In this document: positions 21,492 through 30,193 of the stretch, in pieces
How positions within the stretch are numbered: the first letter of the stretch is position 1
Layout of the letters: the number at the start of each line of letters is the position of its first letter
Position numbers and translations under genes: made by a program
Assembly: GCF_963678635.1 (NCBI RefSeq)
Contig: NC_087069.1
Span: 37,876,071-37,938,070 of the forward strand
Length of the DNA: 62,000 nucleotides
From: Symsagittifera roscoffensis
Taxonomy: Eukaryota > Xenacoelomorpha > Acoela > Convolutidae
Direction: 5' to 3'
The notes under the pieces: model-generated
What the model was told of the DNA's origin: nothing
The model's database searches: none
What the model saw: the letters and a program-made list of their open reading frames with translations, nothing else

Positions 21492-24400
21492 TTACTGTGT
21501 CATCAATACCTGGGGGGTCTGATGTTGTTTCTGGATTTGATTGTACTTGATTAATATGTCTTTGATGTTTAGGTGTACTACTTCTGTGGCGATTATTAGA
21601 GTTATTATAATGATTATTATTCCGGTGTGGTGATTGGGAATAATTTCTATAACGATTATTATAACTTGAATGTCGATTTTGTGAATTATTTCGTGATCTA
21701 TTTTGATAATTACCGTTTGATCTGTTATATGAGTTATTTCTTGATCGATTGTTTGGGTAATACTGATTTCGGTTGTTTGAATAGCTTCTATTTCGATTAT
21801 TGGAATAGTTTCTATTTCTATTATATGATGAGTTTGTGACTGATTGTTTGGATAGTATTTATTCCTTGATTGGGAATTAGATCTAGAAACAAATTGTGTT
21901 GTGTTTGAATTAGATCTGGAGTAGCTATTTCGACTATTTGGTCTATTGTAGTGATTTTGTGACGGATTTTGTGTATGTTTTCGTTCTGGCGATCTTCCTC
22001 TATAACTTGAGTTATGTGGTGATTGAGTTCTTATATAATTTGTATTGTTCGGGAGTGGTTTTCCTGAACTGTTGTTGCTGTATACATTTTTGTTCGGTAG
22101 ATTTTGATCTTTCTTTATGTATTGATAGAATGATTTATTTGGTTCTTTATATTTTTGAGGTTTATTTTGATTGTCTTGCTGTTTTTGTCTACATTCAGAA
22201 ATACTATGTCCGTATCGTCGGCAATAATTACACCATTTTTTGAAAGATGGTTTGCCTTTAAAGTTTGGGTGTTTTTCATAGATGTTGAGTTTTTCAGTGA
22301 TTTTTTCAACGAGGTCTGTATCTGATTCCTGTATATTGTTGATATTTGTGGAATTTGTTTCAATACGGTTAACATATTGTAATTTCAGATTTTCTGTTTC
22401 TTCGAGTTTCATTGTGATTTCCGCTTGTTCTAGTTTGTCTACTAGTTTTCGAAAATCTAAATCGGGTTCTCGAATTGAAGAAGGATGGGATGCTCTCTTT
22501 TTTATTGCTATTTTCCTTAATTGAGGTGTTAAGGTCATCATTAAGATTTCTGTCATTTTTGTGTTTTTATAGTCGTGTGTATTTAATGAATAAGCTTTTC
22601 GAACTAGTGTTTCGATGCGTACTGCTAATTGCTTGATGGTTTCATTTGGTAATCTGCGAATTTCATTACATAAAACTCTTTGTTGTTGTTTGTTTCTTTC
22701 GGAGTCAAACATTTTTGAAAATTCTTGTGTAAACCTTTTCCAATTTGATTTTATTTCTATAGGCAATACTGAAAACCATTTTTGGGCTGCGCCGTCTAAG
22801 GTTGTCTGTATCAACGCTGTGCGGCGATGTATCCAGTTTTGATGTAGTGGCGTATTAATTGGTTCAGGTCCTATATTTAAAATCAAATTTGCTGTTACTG
22901 CATTTAAATAATCTTCTACAGAATATTCAGGGTCTGTTCCTGTGAATACCATTAAAGGTTTGTTTGATGTTATTGATGATCCACCCATAAGGTATGGATT
23001 CATTGTCATTTGTAATGATTCTGCTGCATTTGGCATTTGAGAAAAATTTGAAAGTTGATTCCTTGTTATTTCGTGTTGTTGAAGATAATATGGGAGTGGT
23101 ATTTCATTTTGCATTTGTGTTGGTTGATACGAGTGTGTGATCATTGGGTTTTGTTGCTGAATTGGTTGAAAAGATTGTGTATTAATTGGGTTTTGTGTTT
23201 GTATTGGTTGTTGATTTTGTGTATCTATCGGTTGTGGAGAAAAAATTTTATGATATGTATGTGGTTTCTGTACTCCTTGTCCACGATATTCCTGATTATA
23301 TGGTGCAAATATGTCTGGTTGTAGATAATCATCATCTGAGGATAAGTAATCCATTTGATAAGATGTTTGTTTTTTATTTTTATTTTGTTGAAGAAATGGA
23401 TAATTTTCACTACGATCCTGTGGAGGATGTGAATTTGTTTGAAAATTTACTGAATTGGTTGATGCCATTGGGTTATCCCAGTTTCGAGATCTTATATGAT
23501 TATTAATATTTTTTAATGGGGGATAGTTTGTTTTTGATGGATGTGTGTAATTATAATTATGTTCTGCAAAATTGTTTCTAGTGAACGTTTTGCGTGTTTT
23601 TGACCGTATTGTCATGGGTCTGTATGTTTGATAATCCATGTGTGAATATTTTGGGGCAACCGAAGGTTTAACGGTTGATTGTAAGGTTACCTGTGTTTGT
23701 GAAAGGTTTGTGTTTCTTGGTGTTGTTAAATTTGGACGTATCGGTGAAATGCTTTGTTGTGTAGTTGTTGTGTGTACGATTTCTTCATTTATGAAGTGTG
23801 ATGGTGTCTGGATATCTTGTTGAGTCAGATTCCTAGTTCCATTGAGGTTTTCATTGTGTATGACTGTCGAGTTTAAACTATTATTTCGCGTATCAGGTAA
23901 AAATGTATTATAGTTTAATGGTGTTGCGTCAATGGTTAATGGCATTACTCTTACATAATCTCTTACATAAGATATTGTACTTATTGCTTGACTTGAGATT
24001 GATTGTGGGAAGTTTATGAATGCAGGATGAGACCATTCGGGGTCCCAAACATAGTCTGATTTTTCTGTGATGGCGGTATCGTCGTTTGAGTTCTGAGGTC
24101 TAAAATTTTTTCTTGCTTGTGAAATTAAATCTATATTATGTGTGAAATAAACTATTATGAACCATGCCAAAATTTTTTGTAAATCATGTTTTGTATGTGG
24201 TGAAACTTCATCGTTAGTGAAATTTTCTTTAATTATATTTAGAAAACTAGAAAGTAGTGTGATTTCATGTCGTACCCTTATATGTTTAGATGTTTCTGTC
24301 GGGGAGACATTTGGGATTGGGATTTCGTTTTCTAATATCGAGATATAACTATATATTATTGCAAAAACTTCATTGGTGAATATGGAGTTTGCTCTTTGTG

Positions 24401-24761
24401 AGTTATGATATTGTATGCTTTTTATATATTCTGAGATTACTTTTGAAAATTCTAAATCAAGGTCGTCTGTTTGAATTATATATTTGCTGTGATTCTGGTT
24501 TGGTGAGCTGAATTCTATGGAGTAGATTCCGTATTGTTGTGTTAAGTTACATATATCTTTCAGATAGTGATCGATAATTTGTCTTTTGATTTTTACATCT
24601 GGGAACTCTGTTTTACATGGGCTGATTCCGGGTTCAAACAAATTTATGAGTAAATTCTTGCAAAATATATGCTGTTCTCTATCATTGGTTGCATCTACGA
24701 TGAAGGGGTAGATATCATCATCATCTGGACTTTCTTCACCTGGGGTGTGCGTTGAGCTCAT
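21492..24761 (-). CDS. Gag polyprotein (copy A, 1089 codons)
   Basis: Structural protein that forms the particle and binds RNA. It starts with ATG 24761. Residues about 1-270 are a conserved N-terminal domain and about 270-590 a Gln/Asn/Pro-rich linker. Residues about 600-790 match the Ty3/retrotransposon Gag capsid region (YLNAVTANLI, WFSVLPIEI, RFTQEFSKMF). A CCHC zinc knuckle lies at about 842-856 (CNYCRRYGHSISEC). Beyond it an Arg/Ser/Asn-rich region follows. The last ~115 residues are Ile-rich and result from a frameshift compared with copy B, where Gag's tail runs on to protease. The start overlaps the 155-aa ORF by 26 bases. Confidence 0.85.
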   Translation of the reverse strand: MSSTHTPGEESPDDDDIYPFIVDATNDREQHIFCKNLLINLFEPGISPCKTEFPDVKIKRQIIDHYLKDICNLTQQYGIYSIEFSSPNQNHSKYIIQTDDLDLEFSKVISEYIKSIQYHNSQRANSIFTNEVFAIIYSYISILENEIPIPNVSPTETSKHIRVRHEITLLSSFLNIIKENFTNDEVSPHTKHDLQKILAWFIIVYFTHNIDLISQARKNFRPQNSNDDTAITEKSDYVWDPEWSHPAFINFPQSISSQAISTISYVRDYVRVMPLTIDATPLNYNTFLPDTRNNSLNSTVIHNENLNGTRNLTQQDIQTPSHFINEEIVHTTTTQQSISPIRPNLTTPRNTNLSQTQVTLQSTVKPSVAPKYSHMDYQTYRPMTIRSKTRKTFTRNNFAEHNYNYTHPSKTNYPPLKNINNHIRSRNWDNPMASTNSVNFQTNSHPPQDRSENYPFLQQNKNKKQTSYQMDYLSSDDDYLQPDIFAPYNQEYRGQGVQKPHTYHKIFSPQPIDTQNQQPIQTQNPINTQSFQPIQQQNPMITHSYQPTQMQNEIPLPYYLQQHEITRNQLSNFSQMPNAAESLQMTMNPYLMGGSSITSNKPLMVFTGTDPEYSVEDYLNAVTANLILNIGPEPINTPLHQNWIHRRTALIQTTLDGAAQKWFSVLPIEIKSNWKRFTQEFSKMFDSERNKQQQRVLCNEIRRLPNETIKQLAVRIETLVRKAYSLNTHDYKNTKMTEILMMTLTPQLRKIAIKKRASHPSSIREPDLDFRKLVDKLEQAEITMKLEETENLKLQYVNRIETNSTNINNIQESDTDLVEKITEKLNIYEKHPNFKGKPSFKKWCNYCRRYGHSISECRQKQQDNQNKPQKYKEPNKSFYQYIKKDQNLPNKNVYSNNSSGKPLPNNTNYIRTQSPHNSSYRGRSPERKHTQNPSQNHYNRPNSRNSYSRSNSNTTQFVSRSNSQSRNKYYPNNQSQTHHIIEIETIPIIEIEAIQTTEISITQTIDQEITHITDQTVIIKIDHEIIHKIDIQVIIIVIEIIPNHHTGIIIIIITLIIATEVVHLNIKDILIKYNQIQKQHQTPQVLMTQ

Positions 24762-25203
24762 TTTTTCGTTTGATGACTGTTAATATGTAATTATCGATGT
24801 GTCTAATTGGTTGATTCCAATTGTATAAGTGTACTGGTTTGTGTTTATATTGCTTTTTTATTCTTCTTTTTCCTCTTTTTGATGAATTTGAAGTTGTTTC
24901 TGAGTCGGAAAAATATAATTGATCGTGAATTGGGCAATTTTTATCTATCGATTCTTTTAATTTATAAAGTTTGTCTAAACTGCTGGTTTCTGATTCTGAA
25001 AATGCGTTTCGGTTTTTGGAAAATCTTTTTCGTGTTATTTGTTTTTGTTTGGTTATGATTTTTCTTTTTAGTGTTTGTCGTTTTGTTCTAATATATCCAA
25101 CTGTTTGTGTATGAGGTGTGATTACAAGGTCGTATTTTTTGTTATCTATTTCACAATTGTGTAAAACGATTGTTTGTTTGTTTCCTAGGTTTTTAAATGA
25201 CAT
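24736..25203 (-). CDS. Basic 155-aa protein upstream of gag (copy A)
   Basis: Unrecognised. It starts with ATG 25203, is very rich in Lys and Arg in the middle (RTKRQTLKRKIITKQKQ) and has acidic/serine stretches (FSDSETTSNSSKRGKRR). There is no signal peptide or membrane segment. In copy B (44799-45179) the first 126 residues are about 96% identical and end at an early TAA. A basic, nucleus-targeting or RNA-binding protein before gag is unusual for Ty3/Gypsy elements. It could be a regulatory protein; that is inference. Confidence 0.65.
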   Translation of the reverse strand: MSFKNLGNKQTIVLHNCEIDNKKYDLVITPHTQTVGYIRTKRQTLKRKIITKQKQITRKRFSKNRNAFSESETSSLDKLYKLKESIDKNCPIHDQLYFSDSETTSNSSKRGKRRIKKQYKHKPVHLYNWNQPIRHIDNYILTVIKRKNELNAHPR

Positions 25204-25384
25204 AAGGTTTAGGATGACGGATGCAAAAGGTTGTTAAATTATTTCTATTTTCTTAGACTGTTAGTTCTTACGATTTTTTGGTTAGCTTAACCTGGGTCGA
25301 TTTGTTCAGGGTTGGAGAGAAAGGTATATCGATTCCTAAGAATGATTTTATACTTTCTCGTGGCTAGTATAAGCTAAGGTGTTA

Positions 25385-25506
25385 ACTTACTTAATCTTAC
25401 TTAGGGGTAGTGATTGTGTTCAAAGGTTGGAGAATAGTAAATCGATCCACAAGGTTCAGGTATAATTAGAACGCGAGTAGTTCGTTAGATACTATTTTAA
25501 ACTTAC
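25385..25506 (-). promoter_or_regulatory. Candidate leader splice donors (copy A)
   Basis: In the element sense GTAAGT occurs at 25390-25385 and 25506-25501. Copy B keeps both (45361-45366, 45477-45482). They lie upstream of gag, where retroviruses place the donor used for env and accessory mRNAs. They could join to acceptors such as the one at 15590 in A or 35738 in B. No transcript evidence is available from the sequence. Confidence 0.35.
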
Positions 25507-25700
25507 TAAGTCTAAGATTTATCCTGGGTCTGGTAAGAGGGGGGATCAAGTGAAGGATGAATAACCGAAGTTCTTCACTGTTTATCCTAATTTGAATGAT
25601 AAGTTTTGTTCAAAAATATCTATTAGTCCTGGGCTTTTAGAAAGGGTTGGATAGTGAATCGACGTTTGAGGTCGTTAGACACTAGCTAAGTGGGTGGGGG

Positions 25701-25820
25701 AGAACAAAATTGTTCTTTTTGATCCAAGGATAAGCCTTGATGATCAAGTTTTAAATTTAATTAAATAGGAAATGAATTAAGATCCAAGGATAAGCCTTGA
25801 TGATCAAGTTTTAAATTTAA
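25701..25820 (-). promoter_or_regulatory. Tandem hairpins in the 5' leader (copy A)
   Basis: First an inverted repeat AGAACA/TGTTCT (25701-25716). Then two exact 40-bp copies at 25721-25760 and 25781-25820. Each contains CAAGG-ATAAG-CCTTG, a short stem-loop framed by GATC. Copy B keeps the hairpins and duplication with a few changes (about 45680-45785). Paired stem-loops in a retroelement leader suggest a dimerisation or packaging signal. Confidence 0.5.
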
Positions 25821-26131
25821 GTGAATTTAAGTTTAAAATGATTTAAATTTGTTTAAAGAAAAGATTTAGTGTTTTTATGATATTAGTGAGCTTATGAATG
25901 CTGTTATGTTTAGGTGATAAAGCTGGAACAACAGGATAATTTATGATTACTAACCGTTTATTATCATGCTACTAATTTTTATTTTGATTTTTCAATAAAT
26001 ATTTTTCAAACACGTTTTTTATAATACTGCAGAATTTAGGAAAACGATCTGAGATCTTTTTATCAATCGTTATTGTATATTAATAATTTTGTTTAGCGCC
26101 TGAAATGATTATGAAGATTGATTTCAAGATT

Positions 26132-26365
26132 TTATGTTTGCAAATGAAAATCTAAATTCATTGCTAATAAAATTCTAAATACAAAAGTTTGTGTTGGCTT
26201 TTGCCGAACTATCATATAACTATATGGTAAGTTTCTACTTTGTCGTATATCGTCTCTGGTTCGAGGTCTTCTTCCAATTCCGGGTAGTTCTGTTATCGTT
26301 CGGAATATTGGCTCTGATCTATTGAGTCGTAGAGACATTTCGATTAAATTATCGTCGTATAACAT
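26132..26365 (-). CDS. Leader ORF of 77 codons (copy A)
   Basis: Begins with ATG about 75 bases inside the primer-binding site and is the first AUG frame of the presumed transcript. Copy B (46109-46342) is the same length with about six amino-acid differences and no indel. The peptide is arginine-rich in its middle (GIGRRPRTRDDIRQSR). It may be an upstream ORF controlling translation, or a small basic protein. No known family. Confidence 0.4.
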   Translation of the reverse strand: MLYDDNLIEMSLRLNRSEPIFRTITELPGIGRRPRTRDDIRQSRNLPYSYMIVRQKPTQTFVFRILLAMNLDFHLQT

Positions 26366-26440
26366 TTTGTAAATGTTTTGTCTAATTTCTAATCTATTAT
26401 TGGTTAATTCTAAGCTACTAAGGTCTTGTTCGAGATTTAT

Positions 26441-26450
26441 GGTCGCACCA
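26441..26450 (-). promoter_or_regulatory. Candidate primer-binding site (element A)
   Basis: Two bases inside the 5' LTR the element-sense sequence reads TGGTGCGACC. The plus strand GGTCGCACCA therefore looks like a tRNA 3' end with CCA, and a TTCGA T-loop-like motif lies 10-15 bases further in. The same sequence is present in copy B at 46418-46427. I could not identify which tRNA it matches. Confidence 0.6.
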
Positions 26451-26452
26451 GA

Positions 26453-26863
26453 TGAGTTAGGACCGATGTGGTTAACTCATAGAGTAATTTCGGATAGGGT
26501 ACACCGTCTGCTCGTCACGCTATCTTATTTTCGGCCGGATAGATTCGTGCAACTTCTTAGTCTAATACCGATCCTAATCTTACTCTTATACTATCTAGTC
26601 TCAGGTTGTTTATCTAGTCTCTGCTAGGCTCAATAGATCTAGGGTATACTGGTTTATTGCGGCTGCTGAAGTTCTCTTGGAGAGTCCAACTAATTTCTAA
26701 GGTAAATTCAAATCTCTCTGGTGCTGAAATTACAAGTAATTTCAGCACTTACAAATAAGTGGATTGTTAGTCAGATGGATCATGATTGGTTAATATTAAA
26801 TACTTTACATTGGTAAAATATCTAATTTATCCAATCATAAAATGTAGTTTAGATCAGGTTCCA
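26453..26863 (-). repeat. 5' LTR of element A
   Basis: 411 bp, TG...CA, promoter-side LTR of copy A. It has the same palindrome, AATAAA signal and CCAAT boxes as its partner and differs from it at about three positions. It is followed on the plus-strand side by the target duplication CTAT (26864-26867). Confidence 0.95.
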
Positions 26864-26867
26864 CTAT

Positions 26868-27424
26868 ATTCATCGACTCTTTAAAAGCATTTAAACGAAT
26901 TGCCTTTGACATTTGGAACTCTTACCTTTGCAAGTTCCCAATTAGAATAAAGCACAACAGAGGGGCCCACTATGACTTTTCACATATTACGACGCCAAAT
27001 GTGCTTTTAGAAAAAAGCGCGGTGATTCAAACTGAGATAGAACGAAATTGAGCCGTTATTTGACTCACAGAGCTCTCACTACCGTTTTAATTGTCCGCTA
27101 ACTTTTCTGACCTAAGACTAATTTTGATCGTTTAATACAGTGTTGGTGTTGATCTCTGATTTCAGAAAAAAACCATATTACAATTATTTTTATCAAAGCA
27201 AGCTAAAATATTTTAAATGAATGGTTTTATCTGTAAATTTTGTAATTAGTGCAAAGAAGTATCAACAGTTTCAAGCAGATTTTCATCGTTAAAAATGTCA
27301 GTTTTTTCGTTTCGTTCCATCATTATCTGAAATCAATTAGAATGTTGGTCGATATAAGGCAGTTGATCTGTATGTTACATTTCCAAAATCCCGTCTCTAC
27401 GTATTGATTAGGCGCCGAGATTAT
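26868..27424 (-). other. Presumed 3' UTR and downstream flank of the host gene
   Basis: About 560 bases between element A and the host stop codon. A minus-strand ATTAAA near 27131-27136 could serve as a polyadenylation signal about 290 bases after the stop. No long open frame or other repeat is seen. Confidence 0.35.
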
Positions 27425-27575
27425 TCACGCCTGGCAGCACTCCCTGGGAGGGGTTTCTGAACTCATCGAAACAAATTTTCCCATCTCGTTACAGCCCTCA
27501 GGGTCGCCAGTCTTCACTTGGTTCTCGGCAAAATCTGCTTGTGGGTATCCCATTGGTTCCGTGTAATCTTTATTT
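27425..27575 (-). CDS. Host gene, terminal exon: cytoplasmic tail of a single-pass receptor
   Basis: On the minus strand an acceptor TGTCTCTTTAG precedes position 27575. The exon starts with the third base of a codon (phase 2) and encodes about 49 residues before the TGA at 27425-27427. The peptide is hydrophilic with DYTEPMGYP near its start and a cysteine-containing end (ECCQA). Codon use is richer in G and C than in the surrounding retroelements. The phase fits exactly the donor of the transmembrane exon at 47715. Tyrosine in acidic/proline context could be a phosphorylation or sorting site. The protein family is not identified. Confidence 0.6.
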
Positions 27576-28195
27576 CTAAAGAGACATTCTCACTAATGAC
27601 AATTCACTGAGGTTGTAACAAACAGCCAACAGCCGTGCAGCGGGAAAAAAACTTTAATACACACAATAAACCTCTGTTTTTGTCTTTACATTTTTCCAAC
27701 TTTTCCTAAAAAATTCTTGTATTATAAGTAGCCTATTTCGTGTGATCACCGATGAGCGTCTTGCTTTCGTCTTTGATCTGCTGTTCTGGATTTCACGAAA
27801 AAAAAAACAATTAAAAAAACTGTATTGCTGAAAAACGCTACAAAATGCCGATTTTGCCGGATCAGCAACAAACTTAGTGGAATCCGGAACAGTTTGTGGA
27901 CTCTCCGCATAAATCACATTATATGCATTTTGGTCGGTTAGACTGTCAAGGAATCTGATTTTTTCTTTGCGGGTCACCCAGGAGAGACTTTCTAACATTT
28001 ACTTTTTCTGAGTGTCGACAGTTTATCCTCAATTACAGTTAACGATTCAGTCTGTTTTATTGACAACAGTTCAATCAAGTTAAAATCCACCAGCTTAATC
28101 TCATATGCTGAAAAAATTAAATCTTACAAGAAACAACACCTCTCCAATCTAAAACACTGGAACAAATAAAACCAACTAAAATAAACCATTTCATG
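27576..28195 (-). other. Host intron segment left of element B
   Basis: 620 bases between the terminal host exon and element B. A minus-strand frame (27654-27998, 114 codons) includes DQNAYNVIYAESPQ and looks partly coding, but I found no convincing donor, so it is not called as an exon. It might be a skipped or decayed cassette exon. Confidence 0.4.
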
Positions 28196-28199
28196 AATT
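28196..28199. repeat. Target-site duplication of element B, left
   Basis: AATT directly before the left LTR. It matches AATT at 46841-46844 directly after the right LTR. Confidence 0.8.
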
Positions 28200-28610
28200 T
28201 GAGTTATAACCGATGGTCTTAACTCATAGAGTAATTTCGGATAGGGTACACCGTCTGCTCGTCACGCTATCTTATTTTCGGCCGGATAGATTCGTGCAAC
28301 TTCTTAGTCTAATACCGATCCTAATCTTACTCTTATACTATTCTAGTCTCAGGTTGTTTAAGTAGTCTCTGCTAGGCTCAATAGATCTAGGGTATACTGG
28401 TTTATTGCGGCTGCTGAAGTTCTCTTGGAGAGGCAACTAATTTCTAAGTTAAATTCAAATCTCTCTGGTGCTGAAATTACAAGTAATTTCAGCACTTACA
28501 AATAAGTGGGTTGTTAGTTAGATGGATCATGATTGGTTAATATTAAATACTTTACAGTGGTAAAATATCTAATTTATCCAATCATAAAATGTAGTTTAGA
28601 TCAGGTTCCA
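28200..28610 (-). repeat. 3' LTR of element B
   Basis: 411 bp, TG...CA. It contains the same perfect 13-bp-arm palindrome and AATAAA signal as element A. It differs from the right LTR of B at about three positions, implying recent insertion. Confidence 0.95.
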
Positions 28611-30193
28611 CCCATCCGGGTTTTACAGAGTTTTTTAGAATAGTTTTTCTGCAATTCAAAGGATGGATGATGGACGTTGGTATTTGGCGAACATCATATT
28701 TCTTTTGGGTTCTTCTGTTAGAGAAGTTCCATGATCAATCGTTGTGTCTTCTTATGACAACGACTGGGTTTTCTCAACAAACTCAAATCTGATTTCAGAA
28801 TGGTTTGCTATGACAGGTTTTTCTGTTTCATGTAGAGAACTTCTTTTGTATTCAACCTAGTCTGGGAATGGCGTGGAGATTGTGCGTGGAGGGGATGCCT
28901 GGTTACTCGGATCTGTACGTATACTTGAACATCGAGGTGGTCATTGGTCTAGTTCAATGAAGTCCTTTTCTGCGAAGTCAAGTCGTACTCTAAATCCTTT
29001 GAGTTGTGATTGTGGACGGCATATTGATTGTGGTTGGCCATTCTTTTTCGAGTGTAGTGGGGTCCTTTTGTCTTTGGATGTTCGTCTTTGATGTTGTATG
29101 CTGATCTATATACTGCAAGGTGTAATTTACTTTTTAAAAAATTTCTATTAGTTCGGTGTTTTAATTATGATTTTGGTTAGTTGTTTTCACAAAATCTTTT
29201 TGTTTTAGTTCGGTTATTTTGAAGAGTTACTCACCCTTGAGTACCTCTTATTAAAAATAGAAGTGTGGTCACAAAGCGTGGATGTAGCGCGGTGGGTTAG
29301 GCCGGCTATAGAGCTTGCTCAGGACGTCCTCTCTGGTGGGTTAGGCCAGGAGTGGGAGTATGATTTCGTGCGGTTTCTGTGAGAGGTCCTGTTATGTGAT
29401 AACGTTTTATGTTGGGTTTATTGTGGTTTTTCTTATGTTTCGTTGGTTGTGTCCTTTTTTCAAAAATCAAATTGTTTTTGGTATGGGTTTGTCTTTCGAC
29501 TTTTTTGTGTTTTATTATTTCTTTCTTAGACTTTATAATAGTCTTCAAAAGAATAAATTATCCAGTTTTAAACTGGGTTAATCCGGTTTGGGTACCGTTG
29601 GTTTCCGTTTCTTAGTCATGCTGTTATTCTATGATTTGTGGTGTTTAGTAAGCTGCATTGGTTAGTTTTGATTAGTATATAATTCCTTTCCTACCGGGTT
29701 AAAGGAAAGTTTGAAACGTGTTATCGTGTGTTAGAGTTGTTGAGTGTGAAAGCTTGAAACTGAAATTCATTATTTAAACAATTCTTCGTGGGCGAGCTGT
29801 GCGAGTTTGGATAGAATTCTTGTGCGAGTGAATGAAAATATCAAAAGGTTAGTACTGCATTTTCGTTTTATCAATTTACTACATAGAATTTCAATTTTAC
29901 TGCTAGTTTTTTTGGGAAAAATTAAGTTACAAATTTTCATCATTATTAGAATTACTGCTTTTAGGGAAATAATTTATAAATTAATTTACTACATTAGTAT
30001 GAATTTTATTGAATTTATCTAGTGCAAAATATTAATAGAGTTTTGAAGAAGTTTTCTTTTTTTTATTTTTCTTTTGTGTAATTTGTAGGTGATCGTGGGA
30101 TGAAGACTAAAAATCTAAATAAGACATGGATAAGAATGGTTAGTATTTATTTCAAATTTATTAGTAAAGAATATGAGAAATTATACTTACCTG
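28611..30193 (-). other. 3' noncoding region of element B
   Basis: Homologous to 8508-10121 of copy A. It keeps the 54-codon frame (28941-29105), the GC-richer block with GGTGGGTTAGGCC repeats (near 29290-29350), the CCAGTTTTAAACTGG palindrome near 29561 and the intron signals after the 602-aa stop (30115-30190, with a perfect TACTAAC branch motif). Confidence 0.7.

Larger units (their letters stand above)
25204..26440 (-). other. Structured 5' leader of element A
   Basis: A leader of 1.2 kb between the primer-binding site and the 155-aa ORF. It contains the 77-codon frame near its 5' end, a set of hairpins (25701-25820), degenerate modules of roughly 110 bases carrying GGTTGGAGA-like and ATCGAT-like motifs (about 25300-25690), and consensus GTAAGT splice donors at 25385-25390 and 25501-25506. 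The arrangement is conserved in copy B. Confidence 0.65.
8097..26863 (-). mobile_element. Giant retrovirus-like Ty3/Gypsy element, copy A (18.8 kb)
   Basis: Bounded by two 411-bp LTRs (8097-8507 and 26453-26863) and by the 4-bp target duplication CTAT at 8093-8096 and 26864-26867. Transcription would run right to left. The interior carries leader, 155-aa ORF, gag, pro, RT, RNase H, integrase, two small membrane-protein ORFs, a relic of a Pro/Ser/Thr-rich ORF, env and a 602-aa ORF. The LTRs differ at only about three positions by eye, implying recent insertion, yet pol and env hold many frame breaks compared with copy B. At nearly 19 kb it is two to three times the length of ordinary LTR retrotransposons. 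Confidence 0.95.

Noticed and set aside
21492-21840. Ile-rich C-terminal end of Gag in copy A as a possible membrane domain
   Set aside because: Comparison with copy B shows it is the Arg/Ser/Asn-rich region read in a shifted frame.
25721-25820. CRISPR-like repeat array
   Set aside because: Only two repeat units, identical partly into the spacer, in a retroelement leader of an animal genome; better explained as a leader duplication with hairpins.
27654-27998. Possible additional host exon with DQNAYNVIYAESPQ
   Set aside because: No good donor or pyrimidine-rich acceptor was found, and the flanking exons already join in phase without it. Could be a decayed cassette exon.
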